64,000 nucleotides of DNA, from positions 1 through 64,000 of the forward strand of contig NZ_SJER01000008.1 in NCBI RefSeq assembly GCF_004785955.1, written 5' to 3'. Source of the stretch: Halostella litorea. GTDB taxonomy: Archaea > Halobacteriota > Halobacteria > Halobacteriales > Natronoarchaeaceae. Made by a program: the position numbers and the translations under genes. Positions 8,289-16,376 of the stretch are shown here, piece after piece. The notes beneath the pieces were generated by a model, which saw only the letters and a program-made list of their open reading frames with translations, made no database searches and was not told the DNA's origin. The first letter of the stretch is position 1. Every line of letters starts with the position of its first letter.

Positions 8289-9072
8289 CGTGATCACCCC
8301 CTTCGACGCCGGGGTAGGTCGGCACCCGCAGCGCGACGTTGTGACTCCCGCGGTCGTCAGTCGACGGGAACACGTACCGATACACGCCCGCATCGGTGTC
8401 GCTCCCGACACTGCTGAACTCCGCGGCCTCGCCCCACGCGTCGTACACGCCCCACGACCGCGGGCCGTTGCTCGTCGGCGCGACCTCGATCGTCGTCTCA
8501 CCGTCGGGCGTGTGGAACCGAAACACGTGCTTGCCGACGAGTTCGCCGAGCTGCATCTCGACGCAGTCCTCGTACCCCAGGTCGAACTTGTCACCGTGGT
8601 ACGCGACGTTGACCGGGTGACCGCGGACGACCATCTCCGTGTCCTCGCTCACCCAGTGGTGGTAGTCCTCGTCGCCGACGTACTCGCGTGGCCCCCAGTC
8701 GTCGTGTTCCAGACGGCCGCCATCGGGGAGTGTTTCTGCATCTACGTCGTCGGCGTCGAGCACCTGCGGCGCGGCGAGCCCAGTCTGTAACTCCGAGAAG
8801 TTCGTCTCGTCGAGGCAGTCGCCGTGGACGGCGAACGCGTGGTCCTCACGCATCACGCGAGCGAGTTCGTAGTCCGCACCGCCGTCGCCGACACGTTCGA
8901 GTGCGTCGGCGATCGCCTCGGCGGCGTCCGCCACCGACAAGCCGTACTCCTCCCCCACGTCGTCGGGCATCTCGGCTTCTTGGATGACGAGGCGGTCACC
9001 GGACTCCATGTCGATCGGCTTCCCGCAGATGTCACAGCGGCCGGCGTTCTGCGTGATGGAGTGGTCCTGCAT
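8278..9072 (-). CDS. 264-aa protein with N-terminal zinc finger
   Basis: It starts MQDHSITQNAGRCDICGKPI. The CxxC pair plus a later HGDC (residues about 13-16 and 83) suggests a zinc-binding head like that of phage proteins that open with CDICGK. A beta-rich C-terminal half (FRFHTPDGETTIEVAP) follows. No catalytic motif is recognised. Confidence 0.45.
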   Translation of the reverse strand: MQDHSITQNAGRCDICGKPIDMESGDRLVIQEAEMPDDVGEEYGLSVADAAEAIADALERVGDGGADYELARVMREDHAFAVHGDCLDETNFSELQTGLAAPQVLDADDVDAETLPDGGRLEHDDWGPREYVGDEDYHHWVSEDTEMVVRGHPVNVAYHGDKFDLGYEDCVEMQLGELVGKHVFRFHTPDGETTIEVAPTSNGPRSWGVYDAWGEAAEFSSVGSDTDAGVYRYVFPSTDDRGSHNVALRVPTYPGVEGGDHGAE

Positions 9073-9260
9073 CACTGCCCCTCCCGCTGTTGGTCGAGTT
9101 CGTTCGTGAGCGCCGTCTCCAGTGCCTCGGTGTTCTCGACGGCGTCGAGCAGGCGGTCGTGCTGGTCGCCGCCCAGCGCCGCCGCGGAGACCTCGTTGAG
9201 CGCCGCCAGCGCGTCGCGGACCTTCGACTGGGCGCGCTCGGTAACGTCGGCGTCGGTCAT
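9072..9260 (-). CDS. 62-aa helical protein
   Basis: Starting at MTDADVTERAQSKVRDALAA, almost the whole chain is predicted helix (ALNEVSAAALGG, then ENTEALETALTNELDQQ), possibly a two-helix hairpin. The start is placed in the overlap with the upstream gene. Function unknown. Confidence 0.5.
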   Translation of the reverse strand: MTDADVTERAQSKVRDALAALNEVSAAALGGDQHDRLLDAVENTEALETALTNELDQQREGQ

Positions 9261-9745
9261 GCTGTGGCCTCCGTCGGTTCGTAGTGTTCGGCCCGGAACG
9301 CGTCGATCGCCTCGCCTTCCAGCAGCGGGACCCACGCACAAGTCTCGCACTTGTAGGGGCGGTTCTTGAACTTCGCCGGGTTGCCGACGAGTGGGTTCGT
9401 CGCCTCACAGCGCGGACAGACGAACGCCCAGTAGAACTTCCCGTCATCCAGCGCCGACTCGTCGAGACCGTGGTCGGTCGTGAACGTCAGGCAGATCCCC
9501 TCGTCGTTCTGCAGGCGCTCGCGGTAGGCGTCGTGGTGTTCGTCTTGGAACCACTGCATGAGGCGCGTCCGCGTCTGATCGCCGACGCCGTCGACGGTGC
9601 TAAGGTCGGCCCCCTCGCGGAGCGCGTCGACGAGGCTGTCCACCGACGGATAGGCCACTTCGACGGCGCTGGCCTCGCGGTCCCGCAGGCCGAGCGTGTC
9701 TGTGAGCGTGTCGTGCCAGTCGTCGGTAGTAGTCTGCGCCGTCAT
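9257..9745 (-). CDS. helix-hairpin-helix plus zinc-ribbon protein
   Basis: The 162-aa product has DLSTVDGVGDQTRTRLMQWF (about residues 48-67), a helix-hairpin-helix DNA-binding motif. A zinc ribbon CPRCEATNP...CETCAW follows at about residues 117-145. This combination suggests a DNA-binding protein. It is ATGA-coupled both ways. Confidence 0.6.
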   Translation of the reverse strand: MTAQTTTDDWHDTLTDTLGLRDREASAVEVAYPSVDSLVDALREGADLSTVDGVGDQTRTRLMQWFQDEHHDAYRERLQNDEGICLTFTTDHGLDESALDDGKFYWAFVCPRCEATNPLVGNPAKFKNRPYKCETCAWVPLLEGEAIDAFRAEHYEPTEATA

Positions 9746-10071
9746 GCTTCAGCCTCCCGGGGCTCCGTGATCTCCATCTGAACGAACTCCTCGACAGTCA
9801 GTCCACCCTTGAGCGCGGTGAGCACCTCATTCTGGAGTTCGGGTTTAACACCGGCTGTCCTAACGTCGAATCCCAGCGATGCATCGCCCGAACCGAAGGG
9901 ACTCTCGCAATGGATTCTTGTGATCGCGCCTTTGTCAACAACGTCGACGACCGTCTGTTCGGTCGTCTTCTCGTCGCCGTTGACTCTCAGCGTCGCTTCG
10001 ATCTGGTCCCCTTCGGAAAGTTCCAGCAGCGCCGCAGCAATCTCGGTTGGGTCGTTGTATGTTTCAACCAT
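9742..10071 (-). CDS. 109-aa hypothetical protein
   Basis: A soluble protein with beta strands (DQIEATLRVNGDEKTTEQTV) and a helical tail. No cysteine pair and no motif are recognised. It follows the upstream stop by only two bases. Confidence 0.45.
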   Translation of the reverse strand: MVETYNDPTEIAAALLELSEGDQIEATLRVNGDEKTTEQTVVDVVDKGAITRIHCESPFGSGDASLGFDVRTAGVKPELQNEVLTALKGGLTVEEFVQMEITEPREAEA

Positions 10072-10073
10072 GG

Positions 10074-10475
10074 TCAGCCCACCTTCGAGTAGCCGACCTG
10101 TTCGGTTTGCTCGCTGTCGACGGGGTAGCCGGTCTTGCGCTTGACCATCTCCTCCGCTTCAGCGGCGGTTTCGGCCGTCCGTTCGTACCGCTCGTAGCGC
10201 TCCCCGGACGGCGTGTCCGGATCGGGTTTCACGACGGTGACCCCCCAGTCGGCCATGAGATCAACGCCCTCCTCGAACGCGGCATCGTCGAGAACACCGA
10301 ACACCTCTCCGGCCGTGTCGTAGATGTCGCGCCAGGACTCGCCCTCGTCGCGGAGGTCCCGGACGATCTCGCTGAATGGGTTGTCGTCGGGGAGGCCGCC
10401 CTGCTCCGCGACGACTTTCGTGGCGCGTTCGGTCCCGTCGCGTGACTCGTCGAACTGCGGTTCGGGGCGGCTCAT
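10074..10475 (-). CDS. 133-aa helical hypothetical protein
   Basis: A mostly helical, charged protein (EGESWRDIYDTAGEVFGVLD) with a C-terminal helix around ETAAEAEEMVKRKTG. No family is recognised. It starts in an ATGA overlap. Confidence 0.45.
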   Translation of the reverse strand: MSRPEPQFDESRDGTERATKVVAEQGGLPDDNPFSEIVRDLRDEGESWRDIYDTAGEVFGVLDDAAFEEGVDLMADWGVTVVKPDPDTPSGERYERYERTAETAAEAEEMVKRKTGYPVDSEQTEQVGYSKVG

Positions 10476-10717
10476 GCTTCACCCCCGTCGGTATCGGCGG
10501 ATTCAGACGCGCCGTCGGCGGACACGGACAGTTGTGCTTCCCAGATACGGCCCGCCGTCAGCGGGCCGATCTTGTCGGCGCGTTGCAGCTCGTCAATCTC
10601 AGAGATCGGAACTTCGTCGGCGCTGCCGAACTCCGCGATGAGTGCCTCCAGCCGCGTCTCGCCGAGTTTCTCGACAGGTGTGCCGATCCGCTCTTTGAGG
10701 CGTTCTGTCTCGTTCAT
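10472..10717 (-). CDS. 81-aa HhH-like protein
   Basis: The product contains LGETRLEALIAEFGSADEVP and ISEIDELQRADKIGPLTAGRI, the pattern of tandem helix-hairpin-helix elements with an IGPLTAGRI turn. It is next to the sliding-clamp gene, so a DNA-binding accessory role is plausible but inferred. Confidence 0.5.
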   Translation of the reverse strand: MNETERLKERIGTPVEKLGETRLEALIAEFGSADEVPISEIDELQRADKIGPLTAGRIWEAQLSVSADGASESADTDGGEA

Positions 10718-11544
10718 ACTTCGACCTCGCCGTTCCGCTCGGCTCGCTTCTGCTGGATCGTGTCCTCCAGTCCGTTAGGGCGGTACGGGGCGAGTACGAA
10801 CCGCAGTCCGTCGCCGGTTTCGACGGCCATCGGGTACGCGTCAGAGAGCCGCAGCGTCACGTCGCCGCCCGGCGGCAACGCGGTAGCCATGTCTCGCAGG
10901 TACGACGCGGCGTACCGCGAGAGCGCCTGCCCCTCGATCGTCACGTCGTCGCTGATCGGCCACAACCCCCGGCCGCCCTTCGGCGGATCCGGGCAGAACG
11001 AGACAACCCGGGAGCCGATACTGATCCGAATCGGGTGCCCGCCAGCCACGTCGGCGACACCGACGCCCGCCTTGAACTGCCTGACTGGGACGGTCGCGGT
11101 CGCGGCCTCGCCTCGGATCGGGAGTTCGGGACGGGCAGGGGTCACGTCGAGGGTATCCAGCGCGACCATCCGGTGCCAGTCGATGGAGTTCGAACACGAG
11201 AACGACAGCGGCGAGTTCTCGTCGGGCTCGCGGTCGAGGCGGACCGTCACCGACTCGGTCGGCGCACCGGTGAAGGTTGCGGCCCGGTACAGCGATCCGG
11301 TCTCGACGCCGACGGTACACGCCTCGAAGTCGGTCGTGTACTCGGCGTCGATCGTCGTCTCGACGCTCGCCACGTCGTTGTCGCCGGCCGTATTGATGTA
11401 GAGGCCGTCCTCGGTGAACTGCAGTCGGCACCGCTCGACGATGCTCTTGACCGCCGCGAGCTTGCGGCGGAGTTCGGCCTGATCGACTTTGGCTTCGAGG
11501 TGGTGCTGGGTCAGCCCGTCAACCTCCGGGTATTCGCCCGTCAT
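10714..11544 (-). CDS. PCNA-like DNA sliding clamp
   Basis: A 276-aa protein matching archaeal and haloviral PCNA along its length. The N-terminal domain has RKLAAVKSIVERCRLQFTEDG, YINTAGDNDVASVETTID and YTTDFEACTVGVE. An interdomain region ends in DTLDVTP, and the C-terminus has RLSDAYPMAVETGDGLRFVL before LAPYRPN. It is slightly longer than cellular PCNA (about 247 aa). No DNA polymerase gene is in the window, so this clamp probably recruits host or distant replication proteins. It is the second gene of the leftward operon starting at 11801. Confidence 0.85.
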   Translation of the reverse strand: MTGEYPEVDGLTQHHLEAKVDQAELRRKLAAVKSIVERCRLQFTEDGLYINTAGDNDVASVETTIDAEYTTDFEACTVGVETGSLYRAATFTGAPTESVTVRLDREPDENSPLSFSCSNSIDWHRMVALDTLDVTPARPELPIRGEAATATVPVRQFKAGVGVADVAGGHPIRISIGSRVVSFCPDPPKGGRGLWPISDDVTIEGQALSRYAASYLRDMATALPPGGDVTLRLSDAYPMAVETGDGLRFVLAPYRPNGLEDTIQQKRAERNGEVEV

Positions 11545-11801
11545 GATTCGGCCTCCATCGCTTCGCGCCCCAGCTCCCGGCACTCGATTGTCGTGTCGTC
11601 ACAGATGGGCTTCGCTTCCAGATGTTCCTCGATGGTATCGTCGAAAATCTGGAACGTCTCTATCTCGTCGCCACACCCCACGCAGATGTGCGTCACCTCG
11701 GCGGTGGGGGCGTCATTCTCCTCGATTACCACACCACCATTCAGGAACTCACTTCGGTGTGTCTCGCCGTCTGTCGTCTCGGCAGTAGTGGTTTCTGCCA
11801 T
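11541..11801 (-). CDS. 86-aa zinc-ribbon protein, first gene of operon
   Basis: The product contains ICVGCGDEIETFQIFDD and a later PICDDTTIEC, consistent with one zinc site. It is the promoter-proximal gene of the 9-kb leftward operon and starts just beyond a TATA-like sequence, suggesting leaderless translation. It is ATGA-coupled to the clamp gene. Confidence 0.5.
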   Translation of the reverse strand: MAETTTAETTDGETHRSEFLNGGVVIEENDAPTAEVTHICVGCGDEIETFQIFDDTIEEHLEAKPICDDTTIECRELGREAMEAES

Positions 11802-11827
11802 ACGCGATCATACTATATCCGCTTACA

Positions 11828-11891
11828 AATAGTTTCTGCCTGTATAAGCACAGACTAAGACCACATAGAGATAGAACAGGCAGAACCTATT
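11828..11891. promoter_or_regulatory. divergent promoter with long inverted repeat
   Basis: AATAGTTTCTGCCT (11828-11841) and AGGCAGAACCTATT (11878-11891) are inverted copies matching at 13 of 14 positions. They lie between the leftward clamp operon (start 11801) and the rightward gene at 11945. A TATA-like CCTATATGG at 11911-11919 sits about 26 nt before the rightward ATG. The symmetric half-sites look like operators serving both promoters. Confidence 0.5.
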
Positions 11892-11944
11892 TCCCACGGG
11901 ATAGAATAAAGTCCTATATGGCCAGCCAGAGACACCGCGGAACA

Positions 11945-12253
11945 ATGGACCGTGGGCTGCTGACGGAGAGCCAGCGTGAATTTCTCCGCGGGGAGAAAGA
12001 CGACGTCGACGAGCAGACCTATCGCTACAACGTGCGGTCGGACTTCCGCCAGCGGATGGACCGATTAGAAGAGGATCTGGAACTGTTGGAACAGGCGGGC
12101 GAGGACGACCTGATCGACGAATTCAACGACCGGTTCGGTGCGAGTGAGTTCGAGCAGCAACTCGACCGGCTGGAAGAACAGTTCGAACAGCGGCTCGCAG
12201 GGTTTGAACAGGAACTCAACCGGCTCCGGGACGAGCAGGGGGACGACGAATGA
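11945..12253 (+). CDS. 102-aa coiled-coil protein
   Basis: I chose ATG 11945 (MDRGLLTESQREFLRGEKDD) because a TATA-like box lies 26 nt upstream and similar haloarchaeal proteins begin MDRG. An ATG at 11918 is the alternative. After the short N-terminal motif the chain is a long heptad-rich coiled coil (LEEDLELLEQAGEDDL, then QLDRLEEQFEQRL). It overlaps the ASCH gene by 4 nt. Role unknown. Confidence 0.6.
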   Translation: MDRGLLTESQREFLRGEKDDVDEQTYRYNVRSDFRQRMDRLEEDLELLEQAGEDDLIDEFNDRFGASEFEQQLDRLEEQFEQRLAGFEQELNRLRDEQGDDE

Positions 12254-12600
12254 GCCTGCTGTTCAAGCCCCGCCACATCGAGGCGATCCGGGAGGGGGTC
12301 AAGACCGCAACGCGACGAGACTGGGCCGACGGCTACCACCGGCCGTCTGAGGGCGATATCCGAATGGCGGTCACGGAGATGTTCACCAGCGACGAGGAGT
12401 GTGACTGCTACATCCGTGTCACCGACGTGTACCAGGAGCCGCTCGGCGAGATGGATCACGAGGACGCCCAGAAGGAAGGCGGCTACGACATGGCCGACTT
12501 CCGCGAAGCGTGGGAGCGGATCAACGGTGAGTGGGACCCGGAGCTCGTCGTCGACGTGGTCGAGTTCGAGTACGTCGGGCGAGAGCGGCCGAACTCATAG
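12250..12600 (+). CDS. ASCH-domain protein
   Basis: The 116-aa product begins MSLLFKPRHIEAIREGVKTA followed by TRRDW, the N-terminal signature of ASCH/PUA-like domains (LxF...I..G.KT.T.R). DPELVVDVVEFEYV forms the closing strand. ASCH domains bind RNA or modified nucleosides, but no substrate is indicated. It is ATGA-coupled to the coiled-coil protein and converges with the MCM-like gene. Confidence 0.65.
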   Translation: MSLLFKPRHIEAIREGVKTATRRDWADGYHRPSEGDIRMAVTEMFTSDEECDCYIRVTDVYQEPLGEMDHEDAQKEGGYDMADFREAWERINGEWDPELVVDVVEFEYVGRERPNS

Positions 12601-12642
12601 AACGGGATCCACCTGAAGTAAGGAATGGGGAATGATCTTCCT

Positions 12643-13902
12643 CTATGTTACTCGCAAATAGTCTGTCTGCGGTTCATAAGCTTCGCCTTGGTGTTTCAGA
12701 TGAGTAACCAACTCCTCGATTTTAGAATAGTCTCCCAGTCCGATTTCGACACCACGGTCTAAGACTAAATCGATGGGGGCTCCCTCGTCATACTCTGATT
12801 CTAGTTCGCTGATAACACGCTTTAGTTTGTCAAGTTCTTCTCGTTTTTCTTTATCTTCATGCGCTGCCGTGTCTACAACATCTGCGTCAAACCTCCCAGT
12901 TTCAAAGTCAACTCCAAGCGACAGAAGAATGTCCTTGAGCAACTGCCGCGATCTCACTGCATCTGACTCGGTGGTTCTTTCAGCGAGTCGAAGTCGGGCG
13001 TGAGCAACGGTAAATCGGATCAAGGTATCTGTGAGACGGCCCGTCCCAGGGTAATACTCGAGTTCTTTCTCAGCTACCACTTTCTTATATTCAGTTAGAA
13101 AATCAGAAATCTCGTCCCGGGATTCGTCGGTGAGCACAGGCGTATACGACTGTGCGAGTTCAAGGTACTGCTGGGCTAATTCCAGTGGAAGCTCATCTTC
13201 GTCTGTGTCCACCTGATTGCTCTCCTGTTGACGGTTCGTGATAGCAAGATCAACACTATGGAGAACAGACGGGGATAGATCGATCTGTTTGGAAATACTC
13301 TCGTACTGGTCAAAATCGCCATATTTGGGATTTTGAGCCAGCAAAACTGAACCTGAAGTAGAGACTGTTTCACGATAGTTCGCCTTCGCAAATGAATAGC
13401 GGCCAGTATCGAGGATCTGTTGAAACGACTCTTGAGTCTTTGAGCCAAGAGAATCGAACTGCTCGATGATGGTGAAGTCTGTCTCACTGTCTAAAAGAGG
13501 GCCAGGTGTGAGATCTCCCCCCGATACGCTTCCAATAGCACCTGCCTTGGTAGTGTTCGTCCCATTTAGGTGATGAACAGAGCCCGGGGCCAATTCTGAA
13601 ACCCGGGTCAAATATCGAGACAGGTTTGCACCTGCATCAGAGACGATCGCTAAGTGGATATCCCCAGATATTCCTTCACCGAAATCAACCTCAAAATCGT
13701 GGGAACCAGCTAGCTGGAGAACTACACAACGGGAGACATCTGCATCTATGTCTTGCTGGTCAAGCGTCGCCGAGAGCCGATCGTACATATCGTGTGTTGT
13801 GGCCAGTTTTTGGAGTTCTTCGTCATCTCCACTCTGAGACATACCGTTCTCAAACATCTGGGATGAATTAATAGTGCCGCTCGGTGTCCTCGTGTAGATC
13901 AT
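12643..13902 (-). CDS. degenerate, N-terminally truncated MCM-like protein
   Basis: The 419-aa protein aligns with the AAA+ and C-terminal parts of archaeal MCM but lacks the N-terminal DNA-binding domains. GDIHLAIVSDAGANLSRYL (80-98) replaces GDPGTGKS, so the Walker A lysine is gone. IIEQFDSL (145-152) replaces the DEFDK Walker B. LLAQNPKYGDFD (187-198) keeps sensor 1. LHSVDLAI (214-221) lacks the arginine of SRFDLI. The C-terminus (IEELVTHLKHQGEAYEPQ) is the MCM winged helix. The gene is visibly more AT-rich than its neighbours, yet starts in an ATGA overlap. It is probably an ATPase-dead regulator or decoy. Confidence 0.75.
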   Translation of the reverse strand: MIYTRTPSGTINSSQMFENGMSQSGDDEELQKLATTHDMYDRLSATLDQQDIDADVSRCVVLQLAGSHDFEVDFGEGISGDIHLAIVSDAGANLSRYLTRVSELAPGSVHHLNGTNTTKAGAIGSVSGGDLTPGPLLDSETDFTIIEQFDSLGSKTQESFQQILDTGRYSFAKANYRETVSTSGSVLLAQNPKYGDFDQYESISKQIDLSPSVLHSVDLAITNRQQESNQVDTDEDELPLELAQQYLELAQSYTPVLTDESRDEISDFLTEYKKVVAEKELEYYPGTGRLTDTLIRFTVAHARLRLAERTTESDAVRSRQLLKDILLSLGVDFETGRFDADVVDTAAHEDKEKREELDKLKRVISELESEYDEGAPIDLVLDRGVEIGLGDYSKIEELVTHLKHQGEAYEPQTDYLRVT

Positions 13903-14564
13903 ACCCACAACGACAGTCCGGACTGCTGCCCAATGCTGTCGTCGACGGGACACAGAAACCGCCACTTCGCACGCTCTCGAATCGCTTTCTCCGGTCGGTT
14001 CCCCGCCTGCGAGGGCGTCGTTTTCCCCGCCCGCTCCCAGCCTTTGTCCCGGAGCGCCCGAATCATCGCGCCGTCGTAGTCTGCGCGGACGAACGTCAGC
14101 AGCAGCGCCACACCGCGCCGGCGGGCGTGGTCGCGGACGAACCGCTCTTGCGAGGCGGCCAGCGCCGCCGACGCGAGGTTGGGCATCCGGACGCCGAGGC
14201 AGATCCGCGCGGCCTCGACGATCTCGTCGCCGGCGTACTCCCGGCCGTCGTATTCGAGCGCGCGAATCAGCGGGAACCGATACGTAATCGCACCGACGAG
14301 CTGGTCCTGAAAGAGCAGGCCATGGTGCGCGAGGTTGACCGTGGGGACGTCGGGCATATACGAGTGATGTGCGGCGTAGATGTCGCCGGCGACGTGCTGG
14401 GGGATCGGCTCGACCGTGACGTGGTCGGCGAACGCGCTCCCGAGCGGCACCGTCACGGGTGGGCGCTCGCGGTCGCGATGGATCGGGCAGTCGCAGTCCG
14501 GCCCGAGGTCGTCCTGATGGAACCGGTCCGTCGCTGGGGAGTCGGCGCTGACGGTCCTGGTCAT
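13899..14564 (-). CDS. GNAT-fold protein, XF1762/Mom-like
   Basis: The 221-aa product contains NLAHHGLLFQDQLVGAITYR, then ARICLGVRMPNLASAALAAS and FVRDHARRRGVALLLTFVRA, ending with LRDKGWERAG and KWRFLCPV. The pattern (conserved HH, V-G strand, L/V...N.AS..L..., GW) fits the XF1762-type acetyltransferases and, by fold, phage Mom proteins that modify DNA bases. It is ATGA-coupled to a methyltransferase and lies two genes from a DpdA homologue. A base-modifying role is inferred from this context. Confidence 0.5.
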   Translation of the reverse strand: MTRTVSADSPATDRFHQDDLGPDCDCPIHRDRERPPVTVPLGSAFADHVTVEPIPQHVAGDIYAAHHSYMPDVPTVNLAHHGLLFQDQLVGAITYRFPLIRALEYDGREYAGDEIVEAARICLGVRMPNLASAALAASQERFVRDHARRRGVALLLTFVRADYDGAMIRALRDKGWERAGKTTPSQAGNRPEKAIRERAKWRFLCPVDDSIGQQSGLSLWV

Positions 14565-15298
14565 GCTGACCCGCCCGCGAACGTCCCGAGCGTTTCCTGC
14601 CGGGCAAGTTCGTCGGCGCGCCGGCGTTCGTAGGCGGCCTTCGCGTCGGGTTCGATGTCGATCGCCAGCACGTCCGCTCGGTCGCCGTGGTCTAGCTCGG
14701 CGGCGATCGCCGTCGGCGCGGTCCCGGCACACGGCACGAGGACGCGGTCGCCGGGAACGGTCGTGGCGGCCAGCCACGCCCGATACGGTCCGAGCGGCTT
14801 GGCGGTCCCCCAGCCGTACTGCTCCCGTTGCCGCGGGGCGGGCTGGTGTGTCGGGACTTGCACCGGACAGGCCCCGGGCGAGGCCAGGACGACCGGGTAG
14901 CCACCGCTGGCGAGGTACTGCCCGGGCGTCGAGCGGTCGGGCGTCCCGTCGCTTGCGAGCGCCGTCACCGACCCGGTGGCGTACTGGTCGGGGCCGAGCC
15001 GGTCGGCAAGATACTCGACGAGGCGGGGGAGAAGCCATGAATCCGCGTCGACGACGAGCGTCCCGCCGGGTTCGCACACGCGCAGGCACTCGGCGAGGAC
15101 CTGCCGGACGGTGAGGTCGGGATCGCCGTCGACGTGATCGGCGTCGGCGCTGAATGGGTGGGTGGGGTACTCGACACCGAACGCGTTGCCTCGCTTCGGC
15201 CGCGCCCATGCGTCGTCGAGATGGATGAACGCGGCGCTGTCGGCGGGCTCGCCGGCCAGTACGTCACGGACATCCCCGATGCGGTACGTGACGCTCAT
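14561..15298 (-). CDS. DNA amino-methyltransferase with variant motif IV
   Basis: The 245-aa protein has the circular-permuted (beta) class order: motif IV-like FIHLDDAWARPKR near residue 30, ECLRVCEPGGTLVVDAD, and AdoMet motif I near the C-terminus as VLVPCAGTAPTAIAAE, followed by DVLAIDIEPDAK. Motif IV reads DDAW where DPPY/DSPY is usual. The start is the ATG overlapping the upstream stop. It could be an N4-cytosine or N6-adenine methyltransferase. The changed motif also allows a different nucleophile or loss of activity. Confidence 0.65.
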   Translation of the reverse strand: MSVTYRIGDVRDVLAGEPADSAAFIHLDDAWARPKRGNAFGVEYPTHPFSADADHVDGDPDLTVRQVLAECLRVCEPGGTLVVDADSWLLPRLVEYLADRLGPDQYATGSVTALASDGTPDRSTPGQYLASGGYPVVLASPGACPVQVPTHQPAPRQREQYGWGTAKPLGPYRAWLAATTVPGDRVLVPCAGTAPTAIAAELDHGDRADVLAIDIEPDAKAAYERRRADELARQETLGTFAGGSA

Positions 15299-15978
15299 CC
15301 CGACCACTCCGTGACGGTCGCCTGCGCGCTCTCCGGATCGCCAGGCTCGGGATCGGGCGAGCCGGTCTCGTCGGTCGCTTCCTCCAGCCGGTCGAGGTAA
15401 TGCCAGTACTGGTTCTGGAACACCGTCGTCGTGTCGCAGCTATCGAACCCCGTCTCGTAGGCCCACACGAGGCCGTCCGCACCGCTCGGGTTCCCCACGT
15501 GTGTCCGCAGCTCTCGCTCGCGAGCCTCGGCGACGATCTGCTCGCCGTGCGCCCGGAGCCACCGCTTGGATCCGCCGACGAACACGCCCTGACAGCCCTC
15601 GATCGCCTCGAACTGGGTCCGGATCGGAAGGCCGGGCTGGATGACCCAGTAGCGCATGAGTTCGCCAGCGCCGAGCGGGAGCGGCCGGTCGTACAGCCAC
15701 TCCCGATGCAGGTCGATCGTCGCCCGGGCGTCACCGGGGACATCGGGGAGGACGACGAAGTCCGGCGCGGTTGGCATCTCCGTCAGGGCCTCCTCTAGCG
15801 TGGCGATCCACAGCTCCCCGTCGAACCGATCGGAGAACGCGCCGTTGTCGAGGAAGTACGGGCCATCGTGGGGCGTCATCTTCTGGGGCGTCCACCCGTA
15901 GCCGTGCGTGTGCGACGGCGCGTGTTCACGGGCTTTCCGGAGGTTGTCGGGAGACGCGCCGGTGTAGTACAGCCGCAT
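15295..15978 (-). CDS. dpdA: DpdA-like DNA transglycosylase
   Basis: The 227-aa TIM-barrel protein shows the viral DpdA/TGT pattern: YFLDNGAFSDRF (41-52), VVLPDVPGDARAT (75-87), VIQPGLP, CQGVFVGGSKRWL (129-141), RTHVGNPSG and ETGFDSCDTTT (175-185). DpdA enzymes exchange guanine in DNA for a 7-deazaguanine, protecting phage genomes from restriction. No preQ0 synthesis genes are in the window, so the base would come from the host archaeosine pathway. It is TGATG-coupled to the zinc-ribbon gene upstream and ATGA-coupled to the methyltransferase downstream. Confidence 0.75.
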   Translation of the reverse strand: MRLYYTGASPDNLRKAREHAPSHTHGYGWTPQKMTPHDGPYFLDNGAFSDRFDGELWIATLEEALTEMPTAPDFVVLPDVPGDARATIDLHREWLYDRPLPLGAGELMRYWVIQPGLPIRTQFEAIEGCQGVFVGGSKRWLRAHGEQIVAEARERELRTHVGNPSGADGLVWAYETGFDSCDTTTVFQNQYWHYLDRLEEATDETGSPDPEPGDPESAQATVTEWSG

Positions 15979-16376
15979 CACTCCCCACCTCCGGCGAACG
16001 CGTCGAGGCCGAACTGCGTGCCTGCCGCGGCGGGATCGTCGTCGACGTCCGGCCGCCGGCGCTCGGCATCGGCCTCGCGGATCCCACTCGATTTGAGCGC
16101 CAGCCGCTCACAGACGCGCTCCAGAAACCGGCCGGGGTCGGGCGCGTCGGCGTCAAGCGGTTCGAGCCGGTCCTGTTCTCGGATCGGGTCGTACAGACGG
16201 CCCGCCACCAGTGCGGTCGCGTATCCGAGGTCCCGCGGCGGCAGGACGACAAAGCGCGGGGTATGGGCCTCCGGGCAGGCCCAGTAGGGTGTCTCACCGG
16301 GGGCCTCGCCGTAGGTCTCCACGGTGGCCCCACAGTGGGGGCACCGGCCGGGCTCGCGCTCCGGTTCGACGTTCAT
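15978..16376 (-). CDS. 132-aa zinc-ribbon protein
   Basis: The N-terminus contains RCPHCGATVETYG and a later ACPEAH, giving a C-C-C-H metal site. A helical middle (YATALVAGRLYDPI) and a tail ending DAFAGGGE follow. It lies between the DpdA-like and DUF6884 genes in a fully overlapping operon, so a link to base modification is possible. Confidence 0.45.
   Translation of the reverse strand: MNVEPEREPGRCPHCGATVETYGEAPGETPYWACPEAHTPRFVVLPPRDLGYATALVAGRLYDPIREQDRLEPLDADAPDPGRFLERVCERLALKSSGIREADAERRRPDVDDDPAAAGTQFGLDAFAGGGE

Noticed and set aside
13899-15209. 436-aa arginine-rich leftward frame
   Set aside because: It is a shadow of the methyltransferase and GNAT genes; composition is dominated by R/P/A as expected of an out-of-frame reading of GC-rich DNA.
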